Source: Sorex araneus (Eukaryota; Chordata; Mammalia; Eulipotyphla; Soricidae). From it: DNA of 64,000 bases. A model generated the notes under the pieces. The model was not told the DNA's origin. It made no database searches and saw only the letters and a list, made by a program, of their open reading frames with translations. The stretch spans positions 99,607,426 through 99,671,425 of the forward strand of contig NC_073306.1 of assembly GCF_027595985.1 (NCBI RefSeq), in the 5' to 3' direction. How positions within the stretch are numbered: the first letter of the stretch is position 1; each line of letters begins with the position of its first letter. A program made the position numbers and the translations under genes. Below are positions 1-11,647 of the stretch, one piece after another.

Positions 1-282
1 ATTTTATCCTCAGGTTAATGTAGTTCAGTATAAGCCATTTTTAATGCATATTATTCTAGACTTTTAGTATTTCTAATCTAAGACTCTTGTATATAACAAT
101 ACCCACTAAGTCCCTAAGGTTGTCTGATCTTAGTGTGAAAGTGAACTTTGGCTCTGTCATATCAGAATTCTGAGATTAGTTCTTGCTCACAAAAGACTTG
201 AAGTTCACTTTGGTGATCAGCAGGTTTCAAGTTGTTAGGAGAAGTTGGACATCGGCTAATGTTTTTCTTTTATCAAAGTTTT

Positions 283-460
283 TTAAAATTAATTTTTATT
301 ACATTTTTATTAAAAACACCGTGATTTGCAAAGTTGTGTGTTCTACAGTTGGTTCAAGCATTTAGCGTTCAGCACAGCACAGTGACCTTCCACCAACAGT
401 GTGTGCAATGTGTAGTGTGGCTTCCCTCCACCAACACCCCCAGTTCCCTCTCAGCCTCAG
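283..460 (-). mobile_element. Old L1 3'-end fragment
   Basis: Degenerate match to the reverse complement of the L1 3' UTR seen elsewhere in the window: a T-rich start, then 'gatttgcaaagttgt', then a 'ccaccaacagtg' block. Boundaries are approximate. Confidence 0.5.
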
Positions 461-834
461 CCTGCCCCCTTAGGCACAAAACAAATTTACTTTAGATTTA
501 TGTATTTTATTTACTTTGTATTTATGTAAGAATGCCAATAAGACTAAGAAATGGCAAGTAGAATGATCAGAAAGTGAATCAGTAAGAGCCAGTCTGTGAT
601 TATGTAAATTTGGACTTAATAAGAAAATTAAAACCATTTAATACAATATAATAAAATACCTGTTCTCACATATATGTGTGTGTGTGTGTTCAATTCTGGA
701 ATCTACAGTATATTACATTAAATTTTATTTTATACTTGGATCTCATCATGTCTCACTTGTTACTAGTAAAACTTTTAAACTGTATTTATTTTGGAATTTT
801 TATCAAGCAGATAAAACCTACATATGTAAAATTT

Positions 835-955
835 CCCTTACATTTATATAAACACTGTGGTTTACAAAGTTGTTCATGATGATTTGTAAGTCATTCAGTA
901 TCCTAACACCAATCCCACGACCACTGCACCTTCGCTCCACCCTTGTCTCTTGTTT
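835..955 (-). mobile_element. Old L1 3'-end fragment
   Basis: The same L1 3' UTR signature in reverse: 'acactgtggtttacaaagtt', 'gttcatgatgatttg', then 'ccaatcccacgaccactgc'. Confidence 0.6.
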
Positions 956-986
956 TCTAGTCTTATCTCAATTACTTATTTTATAT

Positions 987-1240
987 TGGACTGGAGCAAT
1001 AGCATAGTGGGTAAGACGTTTGCCTTGCACATGGCAAACCCGGGTTCGATTCCTCCATCCCTCTCGGAGAGCCCAGCAAGCTACCGAAAGTATCCCGCCT
1101 GCAAGGTAGAACCTGGCAAGCTACCCTGTGGCGTATTCGATAGGCAAAAAAAAAACAGTAACAAGTCTCACAGTGGAGACATTACTGGTGCCTGCTCGAG
1201 CAAATTGATGAGCAATGGGATGACACTGAGAGTGACCGTG
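987..1240 (+). mobile_element. SOR-type SINE, long family
   Basis: tRNA-derived head with an A-box-like 'atagcatagtgggtaag' and B box 'ggttcgattcc'. The long-family body follows: 'gagagcccagcaagctacc', 'cctggcaagctacc', 'aaacagtaacaagtctcac' and 'cgagcaaattgatgagcaa'. The long family in this window is about 250 bp. Confidence 0.9.
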
Positions 1241-2267
1241 CTTGTTATCAATATATTTGATAACAGAATGATCAAAAAATGTTTCCTTAGAAGAAAATTA
1301 GTGTAAATTGTGTCTCACCAGAGAGCACTTGTGTGAGCAGTTATTAAGGCGCTGTCTACAGGTTAAGCCTTCTGTGTGTTTTGTGTTAATAAAGTTCAGT
1401 TGCCTTTTACGTTACATCTGATCCAATGTGGCATACTACTATTGGTTTATTAGTTTTGTCGAGATTGAGATGTCGCTTCAGGAAGTCCAGAAAGCTTGAG
1501 GGGGTGGTATATTTGAAGTTAAATTTAAAATTGCGTGGGATGCTTTGGGGTGTGATTTTTTTTGTCAGCAGATTAATTTCTGGGTGAGGCTTGATCTTGA
1601 CAGTGGAGTCTTGCAGGGGTCATGGTGGCGATTTTGAAATGGGGGAGCAATTGGCTGCTGGAGCTGTTTGGGCGGGTGCTGGGCTGACCCCCCCACTCTG
1701 AGGTGCCCTGGGTGTCTGTCATTCTCTGGTATTCAGATAAATTTTTCCAGCTTGTTGTTCTCTTTCGAGGTTCATTTATGAGTCTCCGGAACAAGGCTGG
1801 TAGACAACTCACATGGCGGCAGCAATGGATGTGGTTTGTGGTTGTGACTGATATATATTTTTTGTTCCTTATTTTTTGGTGTTCTCATGTCCTTCTGGAT
1901 TCACCTCTTGATGTAATCAATAATTTTTCATAACTTCATGTTAAATTCAAAGCTAAATTTCAGCAGGGATTCTGAATGAGCTGTCCTCTGTTGATCTTTT
2001 AATTTCTTATTCCAACTCACTCTAGATCTCAGAGTTGAAAAACAGATTCTGACAAAGCTGGGGGCGGGGGTTGCAGTTCCCAAGCAAGGTACTTATTGGG
2101 CAGGTTTAGGGAGATCAAAACCTCTAGGAAGGAAGGAAGAAAAGTCCTGGATTGGGCAGAGGGAAAATCAAGCTCCAGTGTAATCCCCTGGACTATCTTC
2201 CCGTTTCTCCAAGAGAAGCTTTGGAACTGAGGAGCCCTTCAGAACTGTCGCAACTTAGGTCTAGAAG

Positions 2268-2395
2268 CCAGGTTTTTATTTTATTTTTTTTAAATTAAGA
2301 CACCAGAATTTACAAAGCTGTTCATAGTTGAGTAAAAGTGTACTATGTTCCAACTCCAGTCCCACCACCAGTGGCGACTCCCAGGTTTTTATATG
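2268..2395 (-). mobile_element. Old L1 3'-end fragment
   Basis: T-rich start, 'aatttacaaagctgttcat', 'atgttccaactccagtccca' and 'ccaccagtgg', the reverse of the L1 3' UTR end. Confidence 0.6.
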
Positions 2396-2754
2396 CACTG
2401 AATTGAGGAATGTTGCAAGAAAGAGGTATGATGGGGCCAGGAGTTACCTTCAGGAGAGGAACTCTCCAAAGGAAATTGACAGTTGAGTCCATTGTTCAGT
2501 GTCTTGGTGACAATCCTCGATCCTGAAGGGAGATCTGGCTGGCTCTCTGCTTGTGCCCTTTTCCAACCCCCTCCTGAAATCTGAGTTGCTTTTCTTTTAT
2601 CTGGTAACTTCTGGTAGGTGATGTCTCCCCTACTTTAATTACTGATCATTCTTCAGATTTTATCCAGTGCGTCTCTTCCACAAAAACCTCTTATCTGTAT
2701 AATATAAACTAAGAACATCTTATTCATTCATTCAATATTCATTCACTTATTTAT

Positions 2755-2920
2755 GCTTTTTTGGGTCACACCCAGCGATGCTCAGGGGTTACTCCTGGCT
2801 CTGCACTCAGGAATTACTCCTGGTGGTGCTCGGGAGACCCTATGGGATGCTGGGAATCGAACCTGGATTGGCCGCATGCAAGGCAAACATCCTACCCACT
2901 GTGCTATCACTCCAGCCCCC
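2755..2920 (-). mobile_element. SOR-type SINE, short family
   Basis: Reverse copy: 'gggtcacacccagcgatgc', 'tactcctggctctgcactca', 'tgggatgctgggaatcgaac', ending in 'ctatcactccagcccc'. In reverse the B box reads 'gaatcgaacc'. The short family is about 165 bp. Confidence 0.93.
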
Positions 2921-3419
2921 AGAACACCTTTTAGTTCTCCACTTTCGTTATATCCACTGCCCTTGTACTTATTTTACTGTCTTTACTCCTCCAGAGAGTA
3001 TCCTAGATGAGGCATGGTGGTGACATGTCTTAACTACATTTGAAACGGTTGTATGTAGTAAGCCCTCCACAAATAGGTATCCATTCATTGAAATAGAACT
3101 GGGCTTTGGGGGACTACATTTTGCCTGTCAAATGTTTCTTCTTTTCTAAAAAAAAATTGTTTTTGAACTACAGAATTTTACGATTAAATTTGATGTTTGC
3201 TTGTTCAGTCTTTCAACAAACACAGCATGCTGGTTTTCATTTTTCTTATCCTACTTATTCTTGTGAAAAACCAATACCAGATATTTCAAGTAAGGCATCA
3301 CAGTAATGGAACATAATGGTCATCGTGGAGTGTTTGTGACTGACTCAATTTCCATAAGGTTTGAGAAATACTGCAGTTAACTCTTTTCCATTGGATTTTT
3401 CTGATTCATTGATGCACTT

Positions 3420-3640
3420 TTGGAGGGTCTCCTGAGCAGTGCTCAGGAATCTGAGGGACCACGGCCGGCAACACTCAGTCAAGGAAACTGATGGTAATGG
3501 GCCAGTGCTGGGGATAGCGGGGCCATCCTGGCAGGACCTGGGCAATAGTGTGGCGCTGGAATTGAAGCAGGATTGTCTTTATGCAGGTAGATGGTGTGGT
3601 TACAGCCCTTTGAGTGGTCTCTCAGGTTCCTGTATTGATG
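3420..3640. repeat. Degenerate SINE-like repeat
   Basis: Phrases such as 'ctgagcagtgctcaggaatc' and 'ccagtgctggggatagcggg' recall an old relative of the shrew SINEs. The family and strand are uncertain. Confidence 0.4.
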
Positions 3641-4449
3641 ATGTACTTTGACGGTATAAACAAGCAGACAAATCTAAAAATTATTTCCATTCTTATTAAA
3701 GTCTATTTGAAAATAAATTGTGTTTACAAAGTTACTAATTCACATTGTTCATTGTAGTATGGGATTCATGTATCAAGAAACTTATTTAAGAACCATGCTC
3801 TTTTGCTTAGTAACTACCCAGTACTACTTGACAAAGAGAAGTGAGTGGGAAACATAACTCCAAATTAATTGTTATGTTTACTGAGAAACAGTGATTTGAT
3901 GGAAGAACTAAAGAAAATAGGATTGGATTTACAAACCCTTCATTTTTCTGCCATACCCTGGATTCAGTTCACTCATCTAGCACACACACGGAAAAAAAAA
4001 AGACAAAAACAGAAATCTTGGCTTAATATTTTCTATACTTCCAAATTCAGTTACTTTCTTAACAGTCATTAAGTGAACTAGAAATTTTTCTTCTCTCATT
4101 TTATGTATAATATTTTAGATGAATTTGTTCTTATAACTTATCATCCTTAAATTGCATTTACAGTTCTGTCAATTTACATATATCAGTGTGTACACAATAT
4201 CCCTTTTGAGAAAATTTTATCATTTCTCCATTTATGAGAGCATTTTAAAACTTTGATATCTGCTTTTTCTTTTTACCACCGAGGGAAATTAGTATAAGAA
4301 CCGTATGTGTTGTCTCATGGTGAATTCCTTTGGTCAAAGAAGACTTCCCCTTTGAACTTGATAGTCTGAGCTAAGTCTTTCATTATTTGCTCTCGAGAGA
4401 AGTTATCCAATCACCCTAGTTTTGGGGAACAGTTACAGTTTTGAGGTAT

Positions 4450-4700
4450 AGTTGTTGCCTTTAGAATGTATGCCTGGGCTAAGGAGTCAGCAGATTTGGA
4501 TTTGAGTGTTTGCCTGATAATGTGTAGCTGGATTCACTTAACCAATTTGACCAGCGTCTTTATCTGTAAAGTAGGAATAATGACTCTTCCTTCATTGCTT
4601 AGTTGCGGGTTTTGAGTCAGGCAGTGGGGAGTGTCTGCAGGAGCCCTGGCGCTCAGCCCCCCATGAATGGTAGCTATTATTATTATGAAAAGTGCCTGGA
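4450..4700 (+). mobile_element. MIR SINE fragment
   Basis: Follows the mammalian MIR consensus: 'gctaaggagtcagcagattt', 'tgtgtagctgg', 'cacttaacc', 'ctttatctgtaaagtaggaa' and 'attattattatg'. It is an ancient pan-mammalian repeat. Confidence 0.7.
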
Positions 4701-6062
4701 AATAGCATATGTTTTTATTTCCCAATTTCAAAGTTAATTTTTGAAATGAAGGTTTATTTCCCTATTGAATTCTAAAAGTTTTGCACATGTAGGAAGAAAA
4801 GACTGTTAAAATTCAAAAATTATATTTTGGAAACTTGAGAGTCTTAAAATTTTTGGCTGCTCCCCGAAACTCCTTTGACATTTAGAAGTTTTCAAGACAC
4901 CATCAGGTATTTCAAAATGAAACCAGATCTGAATGATTTGGATGAATCTAATGGTTTATGAATTTATTTGATTTTGTCAAGGCTTTTGTTCCCAGTGTTT
5001 CCACGCGTGTGTGTGCGTGTGTGTCTTTCGTAAGAAGAAAAAGAAAATGTGCAATGACTTTGATTTTGGTGAAAGAAGATGAAGGAATTAGTAATTTTTA
5101 AATTACAGTTTATATCTTTTCATTTTTGTTCTGAGTTTTAATAGCTCCCCAGGATAGAGTGGAGAACAAAGTGTGGTGGGAATCCAGATGAGTGACTAAC
5201 TTCTTCTGGAATACCTCATAGAAGAAGTGACATTTAGGTTGGCTTTGAAGGATGAATTGCTCGCCAGATGGAGAAAGGATGGGTGTGGGGTGGCTTTTAC
5301 AGACCAGTGGATTGACGTTTGCAAACACAAGATCCGTTGAAAACCACATATTTCATTAACAGTGAGAAATTACCTCTATGATCTTAAGACATCGTGTGAA
5401 TGTTACTCCTAAACTGTGTACAAGTGTTCCCCAGTGTGAGAGATGTGTCAGGAGACTGGAAGAGGATTTGGGACCAAACTGAGTAGGAGATTCTGTTTGC
5501 AAAGGAATCTGTTCATTAAACCTAGAAAGCAGTATTCACATCTGTGTTTAGAAAGAGATCTGGATGGGAGATGAGCAGAAGTAGAAGAAAAGATGAGTGG
5601 TTGGAAGGTGTTGGCCATAATCCAGAAGGGATAAACAAGAGTAACAGAAATAAGAACAAGAGTTATTAGGAATTGGATGCTTACACGAAAAAACTGTTAA
5701 ACAAAAACCGAAAACCAAAAAAACAACTATAACAACAGCAAAAAAGAACTGATTTGCAAGAGAAGAAAGGATTTAACTAGAATGTTTAGGATGTATGTGA
5801 TAGAAAATGAACTTAACCTCATGATAGAAAAAGGTATTTTGCAGTTTATTTTTTAAAAGTTAATATATTCCTTAACAATGACTATAATAGTCAATCAGGT
5901 AATTTTGTGAACATATATTAAGCAAAGGGAAATAGTTTTTGCTCTAATTACATTATCTTACAATCTTTAATTAGCTTTGTCAGTTCCTGAGGGATCCATA
6001 GAGTATACCTATTGAGTACTAGAAGTGTAACGTAGCACTTGCTATTTTTATATCAATGGAAT

Positions 6063-6490
6063 TTTTTGTGGGGTGGGGTGGGGCCATACATGTCAGTATT
6101 GAGGGCTTATTCTAGGCTCTGGGCTGGAGCGATAGCACAGCAGTTGGGCTTTTGCCTTTCACTCGGCTGACCTGTGTTTGATTCCTCCACCCCTCTCGGA
6201 GAGCCCGGCAAGCTACCGAGAGTATCGAGCCCACCAGCAGAGCCTGGCAAGCTACCCATGTGTATTGGATATGCCAAAAACAGTAACAATAAGTCTCTCA
6301 ATGAGAGACGTTACTGGTGCCCGCTCGAACAAATCGATGAGCAACGGGATGACAGTGACAGATTCTAGGCCGTGCTCTCAGGGATTATTCCTGGTGGGGT
6401 CTGGGAGACTAGCTGAGGTACTGGGGATTGAACGTGGGTCAGCTGGGTACAAGGTCAGCACCCTACTTGCTGTAATATCACTCCAGCCCC
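6063..6490 (-). mobile_element. Old short-family SINE, split by a younger SINE
   Basis: The left part is 6063-6120 ('gggccatacatgtcagtatt') and the right part 6363-6490 ('cagggattattcctggtggg' through 'aatatcactccagcccc'). The long-family SINE at 6121-6362 sits between them. Confidence 0.75.
6121..6362 (+). mobile_element. SOR-type SINE, long family, nested
   Basis: A full-length copy from 'gggctggagcgatagcacag' to 'gatgacagtgaca', inserted in an older reverse SINE. The flanks share 'attctaggc' (near 6108 and 6362), consistent with a target-site duplication. Confidence 0.92.
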
Positions 6491-6599
6491 TTCAAGAAAT
6501 TTTATATTGTGAGAGGTTTTATGGTTTCACATTGCAAGTTGGAAAAGAGACTTAATAAAATTGAATATTTTATCTAAGGATCTTAAATCCTTAACATTT

Positions 6600-6770
6600 T
6601 TTTTTCCTTTTTGGGTCACACCCAGCAATGCACAGGGCTTACTCCTGGCTCTGCACTCAGGAATTTCTCCTGGCGGTGCTCAGGGGACCATATGGGATGC
6701 TAGGAATCGAACTCGGGTTGGCCGTATGCAAGGCAAACGCCCTACCCACTGTGCTATTGCTCTACCCCCC
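6600..6770 (-). mobile_element. SOR-type SINE, short family, with 15-bp TSD
   Basis: A full reverse copy flanked by perfect direct repeats 'aaatccttaacattt' at 6585-6599 and 6771-6785. Confidence 0.95.
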
Positions 6771-7196
6771 AAATCCTTAACATTTAAACCAATGCTTTTT
6801 ATTTTATTTTACGTGGTACTGTTTTCCTGTTGAAATGGTTGGACTTAGGGTTTGGTGTGAGGAAAGAAGCCAAGATGGACTTAGAAGCAGCTGGTTTGAG
6901 TGAACCTGGATAGAAAATGTGGGTGATGGCGAGTTTTGGTTTTGTTTTGTACACATGGGAATGGAATGGACAATCAGTTAAACTTTGGACTTGTTTTTTA
7001 GGTACTTGGTAATGTCCAGTAAGTAGTTAGAATTCCAAAAACAGATACATTTTTTAACTTGACAGATTTGTAAATTTTTCTGTTATAAAATGGACTATTA
7101 AAGTCTGGATATTCAATTTTATTATGACTTTAAATAAAAGTTCCAAAGTTGATGTCCAAAATTGTCAGAGTAGCCACTTAAAAAAAAAAAAGTCTT

Positions 7197-7353
7197 GGGG
7201 CTGGAGTGATAGCACAGCAGGTAGGGCATTTGCCTTGCACGAGGCCGACCCAGGTTCGATTCCCAGCATCCCATATGGTCCCCTGAGCACAGGAGTAATT
7301 CCTGAGTGCAGAGCCAGGAGTAACCCCTGTGCATCGCCAGGTGTGACCCCCAC
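7197..7353 (+). mobile_element. SOR-type SINE, short family, with TSD
   Basis: A forward copy from 'ggggctggagtgatagcac' through 'aggttcgattcccagcatcc' to 'gccaggtgtgacccc'. The flanks share 'aaaaaaagtctt'. Its Pol III A and B boxes look intact. Confidence 0.95.
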
Positions 7354-7873
7354 AAAAAAAGTCTTTTTTTTCTAAATGCTCGTGCCCAAGCATCATATTT
7401 CATTGCGTATGTTTTGTCGGGAATCTCTAGAAAATTTAAGGAGAAAATATCTCTGTTTTTTTAAAGACAGAATTATTTTCTCTCTAGTTCTTATGGAGTA
7501 TTGTTAAGGATCTTTTACATAAGTGTTCATGTAGTTTAGTTGTATCTCAACAGTGTTTTTTTTAAGCTGTTCACTTTGTGTGGTTCAGGGAAATGCTCTG
7601 GTCCCTTGTAGTTTCTTATGACTTTGACTGGATCTGTGTAAAGGTTTATACCTAATATTATTGGATATCAGTTGGCTGAAATAAACATTCTGTGTTTTTT
7701 TTCTTTAATTTTTTAAATTAGCCTTATTGTTATCTACTTACTGGAGAACTGACTGTGAGATTGAGTCAGAACCTTTTTTAATCAACATTATTGGCCATGG
7801 AGGAGAGAGTTACTTGAATACCCTAGAAGGCAGATTGTCAGTTAAGCAATAGGAATAAGATAGACCACTTTAG

Positions 7874-8061
7874 TTTTTTTTGTTTTTTGTTTTTTTGCTT
7901 TTTGGGTCACACCCAGCAATGCACAGGGGTCATTCCTAGCTCATGTACTCAGGAATTACCCCTGGCGGTGCTAGGGGACCATATGGGATGCTGGGATTCA
8001 AACCTGGGTCGGCCGCGTGCAAGGCAAACGCCCTACCCGCTGTGCTATCACTCCAGCCCCT
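7874..8061 (-). mobile_element. SOR-type SINE, short family, with 16-bp TSD
   Basis: A reverse copy with a long T-rich tail, flanked by perfect direct repeats 'agatagaccactttag' at 7858-7873 and 8062-8077. It is one of the freshest-looking insertions here. Confidence 0.96.
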
Positions 8062-8335
8062 AGATAGACCACTTTAGAAGTTATAATGTTGAAGGCAAGA
8101 CTTGGTCTTGGTCTTACAAATGATTTACTTCTTATAGGATGATGGTTCAAAGGATATGTAGATGCTTAGGGAAGTCAGAGAACCTGAGCGGTGTATTAAT
8201 GGAATAAGAAGCAGGATAGTTTGACTTCAGTACGGAATTCACAGAACAGTGGTGTCTGAAGACAGGCTAATTGAGGAGCGCGTGTCCTGCTCTTTCTTCC
8301 CACACTTCCCCGCTTCCCTCCCTCCCCTTTTATGA

Positions 8336-8503
8336 TTTTGTTTTTGGGCTGCACCTAGCAGTGCTTGTGGCTTACTTCTGTGTTCAGTGTTCAGGAATTA
8401 GTCCCGACTGTGCTTTGGGGACCATGTAGTATGCCGAGGATACAACCTGGGTCTGCTGTGTGCAAGGCAAATGCATTGCCTGCTGCATACTCTCTCCAGC
8501 CCC
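8336..8503 (-). mobile_element. Degenerate short-family SINE
   Basis: Diverged reverse copy: 'gggctgcacctagcagtgct' to 'ctctctccagcccc'. Confidence 0.8.
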
Positions 8504-9385
8504 ATGTGTTCTGATTTCTAGTACAGACTCCAGGTTTTTCTTATTACTAGTCTGGTTATAATCCTTCCACAGACTAGTGTGAGTCTATTACTCCAAGGAA
8601 ACATGGGTTAGGAAATTGGTGCATATTGCTTCTAATTGCAAATTAGGGCATCTTCCTACTTCCCACTTTGAATTGTTATTCCTCAAGTTACTATTTAATA
8701 AACCATTAGCTTGTAAATTTTTCTGAGATTTTGGTAGTGATTTTCAGGGACGTTTAAAGGAAAAGATAAAGTTTGCTTAATTTTGTTTAAAATTCCAACA
8801 AAAATAAAACAAGGAGACTGCAGCTGTTAAAACATATGCCTTCTCAGTTATGGTCTTATCATATTGGCTTCAGTATGGGCTTACAAGGTGTATTTCTGTT
8901 TCCATGGCTACCTGTGAGGCTGAATTTCCTGGGTTGGTATGCTCTGGCATGAGAATTTTTCATGGAAAGGAAATTGAAAACTTTTCAAACAGTGAAGTCA
9001 ATACGTTTTTTTAAAAAGCAGATGGATTTTACATTTAAAAAGTCACCAAAAAAGGTTACTATGTATCCAAGTTATAAGCAAAGCCAGACTTGAAGGACTT
9101 GGAAATTTAGGCATTTAAATGGTTTCTTCTTAATGGTCCCCATGACAACAAAATACTCACTGCAGGTATCGAGTATCATCTTAGTTGTGACATGTTCATG
9201 CATTGGAAATATCTTTCATCCTAATGCTGTCCATATAAACTAAGGTAGAAGCTTTAGTTTTTTCAAAGTGTTTGTTGTATTGACAAAAATTTTAAAATCA
9301 ATTTTGCTAAAAATGAGACTACAGTTGTAAGTAAGCAGTAAAATATTTGGTTTTACACCTTTGAAACCATTTGTTTAAGTTTTAT

Positions 9386-9558
9386 GGGCTTGGGTGATAG
9401 TAAAGCAGGTAGGTTATTTGCCTTGCTTGCATTGGGACTGGGTTCAGTTCCCAGCATCCCATATGGTCCCCTGAGCCTGCCAGAAGTGATTGCTGAGTAT
9501 AGAGCCAGGAGTAAGCCCTGAGCACTTCTGGGTGTGTCCCTTAACCCCCTACCCCCAG
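9386..9558 (+). mobile_element. Degenerate short-family SINE
   Basis: Forward copy: 'gggcttgggtgatagtaaag', 'cagcatcccatatggtcccc', 'gagcacttctgggtgtgtcc'. Confidence 0.85.
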
Positions 9559-9689
9559 AAATAAAGAGATCCTTTTAGTGTCTTAATTCAGTGGCCATTA
9601 AAATCTATGGCTTTTAAATCTTTGCAAAGAAGTAAGATGGTACCCTGATACAGTGAATAAAATGACACATAAGGAATAAGTTGTAAAGA

Positions 9690-9985
9690 GATATATCTAA
9701 TAACCTTTCAGTATCTGTATTGCAAACCACTATGCCTGAAAAGGGGAAAAGAAAGGAGGGAAGAAGGGAGGCAGGAGGGGAGGGAGGGGGAGATAGAGGA
9801 GGAGAGAGTGTGCCTTCCAGAGAGGCAGGCTGTGGGGGTGGTGGGGTGTGATGGGAGGGGAACCAGGGACACTGGTGCTGGGAAACATACACTGGTGGAG
9901 GGATGGGTGTTGGAATGACTGAAATCTAATCATGAATAGCTTTATAAGTGTCTATATCATAGTGATTCATAACAAAATCTAAAAA
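9690..9985 (+). mobile_element. L1 3' UTR fragment with polypurine tract
   Basis: Sense L1 3' end: 'attgcaaaccactatgcctg', a GA-rich tract (about 9735-9810), 'gaggcaggctgtggg', 'acactggtggagggatgggt', 'ctgaaatctaatcatgaata'. Confidence 0.75.
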
Positions 9986-10018
9986 TGAAGTAAGTTATTT
10001 AATAAGCAATATAAGATA

Positions 10019-10258
10019 TTTTTGCATCACACCTGGCGATGCACAGGGGTTACTCCTGGCTCTGTACTCAGGAATCACTCCTGGCAGTACTCAGGGGACC
10101 ATATGGGATGCTGGGAATCCTGGCAGTACTCAGGGGACCATATGGGATGCTGGAAATCCTGGCAGTACTCAGGGGACCATATGGGATGCTGGGAATCGAA
10201 CCTGGGTTGGCTGCGTGCAAGGCAAACGCCCTACCCGCAGTGCTATTGCTCCAGCCCC
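10019..10258 (-). mobile_element. Short-family SINE with internal 39-bp triplication
   Basis: A reverse SINE whose central 39-bp unit (starting 'cctggcagtactcagg') occurs three times in tandem, at 10080-10118, 10119-10157 and 10158-10196. The middle copy has one G-to-A difference. The ends are normal, with an approximate TSD around 'agcaatataagat'. Confidence 0.93.
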
Positions 10259-10744
10259 AGCAGTATAAGATTTTAATGAACCACTTTTCAAACAATGCCA
10301 TCTAATCTTTTTGTATTTTTTAATTTTTTTTCACTGACCACGGGAAACAAAATTTTAAATTTCAAGATGAGCTTTTTATATTTGTTCTTTACCCTTATTT
10401 GATTAAGATGCCATTTGCTGATTAGTTTCTCTTTGTCAGATCCAGATATCTGGATCGGTTCTGGGACAAGGTTCCGAGAGAAAACTGATACAGGAAACCA
10501 TGGCAGAGACATGTGTGGGGTGTGGGGGAACACTTAAAGGTGAGTGGTGCTAACTTTGTAGGAAATGAGCCATGGGCAGGAAGTTTAACACATGGTAGAT
10601 GGGATAGATGGTCTGGAAGAAATAAAAGTTTGAATAATCTGCAGAGATTCTAGTAAGTATATTTCATCGGTCTGTTTATACAGATTTGTTCAAGCCTTAG
10701 ATTTTTTTTCTTGACTTGCTGTTATGACCCATTCAACCAGATCC

Positions 10745-10817
10745 TTATTTTTATTCTCTGGTGTTTGGACCACACCTGGTGATTGTCAGAGGCTATTTAC
10801 TTTTGGCTCTGGGGGGG

Positions 10818-10875
<58 letters not shown>

Positions 10876-10965
10876 GGATAGGGGGTGCATTCCCAATTAT
10901 CTTACCTTTGTGGAACTGGGGCTTGAAATAGGGTCTCCAGCATGCAGAGTATGTGGTCAGCCCAG
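10745..10965 (-). mobile_element. Old short-family SINE interrupted by (TG)n
   Basis: SINE remnants ('ggaccacacctggtgattg', 'cagcatgcagagtatgtggt') on both sides of a TG microsatellite. Confidence 0.6.
10821..10873. repeat. (TG)n microsatellite
   Basis: About 26 uninterrupted TG units. Confidence 0.97.
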
Positions 10966-11012
10966 TGAGTGCAATCTGTGAACACGCATGCAAGTGTGTG
11001 TACAGAGACTCT

Positions 11013-11165
11013 CGCCATACCCAGAAGTGCTCAGGGCTTACACTTGGCTCCAGGCTCAGGAATCAGTTCTGTTAGGGCTAAAGGGTCTGTATGTGGTGCT
11101 GGTCATCAAGTCTGGTTTGGCCGTGCACAGGCAAACATCTCAACCACTGTACTCTGGCTCTGGCC
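11013..11165 (-). mobile_element. Degenerate short-family SINE
   Basis: 'ccatacccagaagtgctcag', 'ctccaggctcaggaatcagt', ending 'actctggctctggccc'. Confidence 0.7.
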
Positions 11166-11221
11166 CGCATTTTATTTTTTATAATGTCTACAGGTATGGG
11201 CATGAGAGCCCGAATATCTCT

Positions 11222-11340
11222 TACTAATTCTGTCACCCTGAGGTAGTTAATGAATTTGTCATCTGTGAGATGGGAATGAGAAAAGTGCCTACCTTACAGG
11301 ATTAAATAAAAGGTAATGTATCAAAAATGTCTAATGTATT
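11222..11340 (+). mobile_element. MIR fragment
   Basis: 'gtcatctgtgagatgggaat' and 'ctaccttacaggattaaata' match the 3' half of MIR. Confidence 0.6.
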
Positions 11341-11344
11341 AGAT

Positions 11345-11640
11345 TGCTGCTGCTGTACTGCTGTACTGTTACTTTAGACTTAAAAGCTTAAAACAACACA
11401 TTTATTGTATGGTTTTTATAGGTCAGAATTTCAACTCACGTCTCACTGACCTGAACAGTGTAAGGGGCCCATGTCCCCTCTGTAGGGCTTAGGGAAGAAT
11501 CCTCTGGCCTGCCTTTCCTACTCCACTGGCCACCCACTTCCTTGGCCCAGGCGTCTTATTTCTCCAGCTTCAAAGCCCCCCCCCCCCTCCTTTGGGTCAC
11601 ATCTTTCAACTCATTGTTGTCTTCTTGGACTTTTAAGAAC
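11345..11640. repeat. Ancient interspersed repeat, family not pinned
   Basis: The motif 'cttaaaacaacacatttatt' followed by 'ggtcagaatttcaactcacg' and 'gaagaatcctctggcctgcc' resembles a widespread mammalian repeat. I could not assign the family from memory. Confidence 0.45.
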
Positions 11641-11647
11641 ACTCCTA

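Noticed and set aside
950..1306. 118-codon open frame
   Set aside because: It is translated mainly from the long-family SINE at 987-1240; such frames recur in other copies.
7197..7353. tRNA-like A and B boxes (here and in other forward SINEs)
   Set aside because: They are SINE heads derived from a tRNA. No cloverleaf with a complete acceptor stem is evident, so I do not call tRNA genes.
10080..10196. Regular repeats as a possible CRISPR-like array
   Set aside because: The units are directly tandem with no spacers, inside a SINE in a mammalian genome.
10068..10301. Open frames with a repeated 13-residue unit, resembling a repeat protein
   Set aside because: They are read entirely from the SINE with the 39-bp triplication. 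39 is a multiple of three, so the frame stays open by chance.
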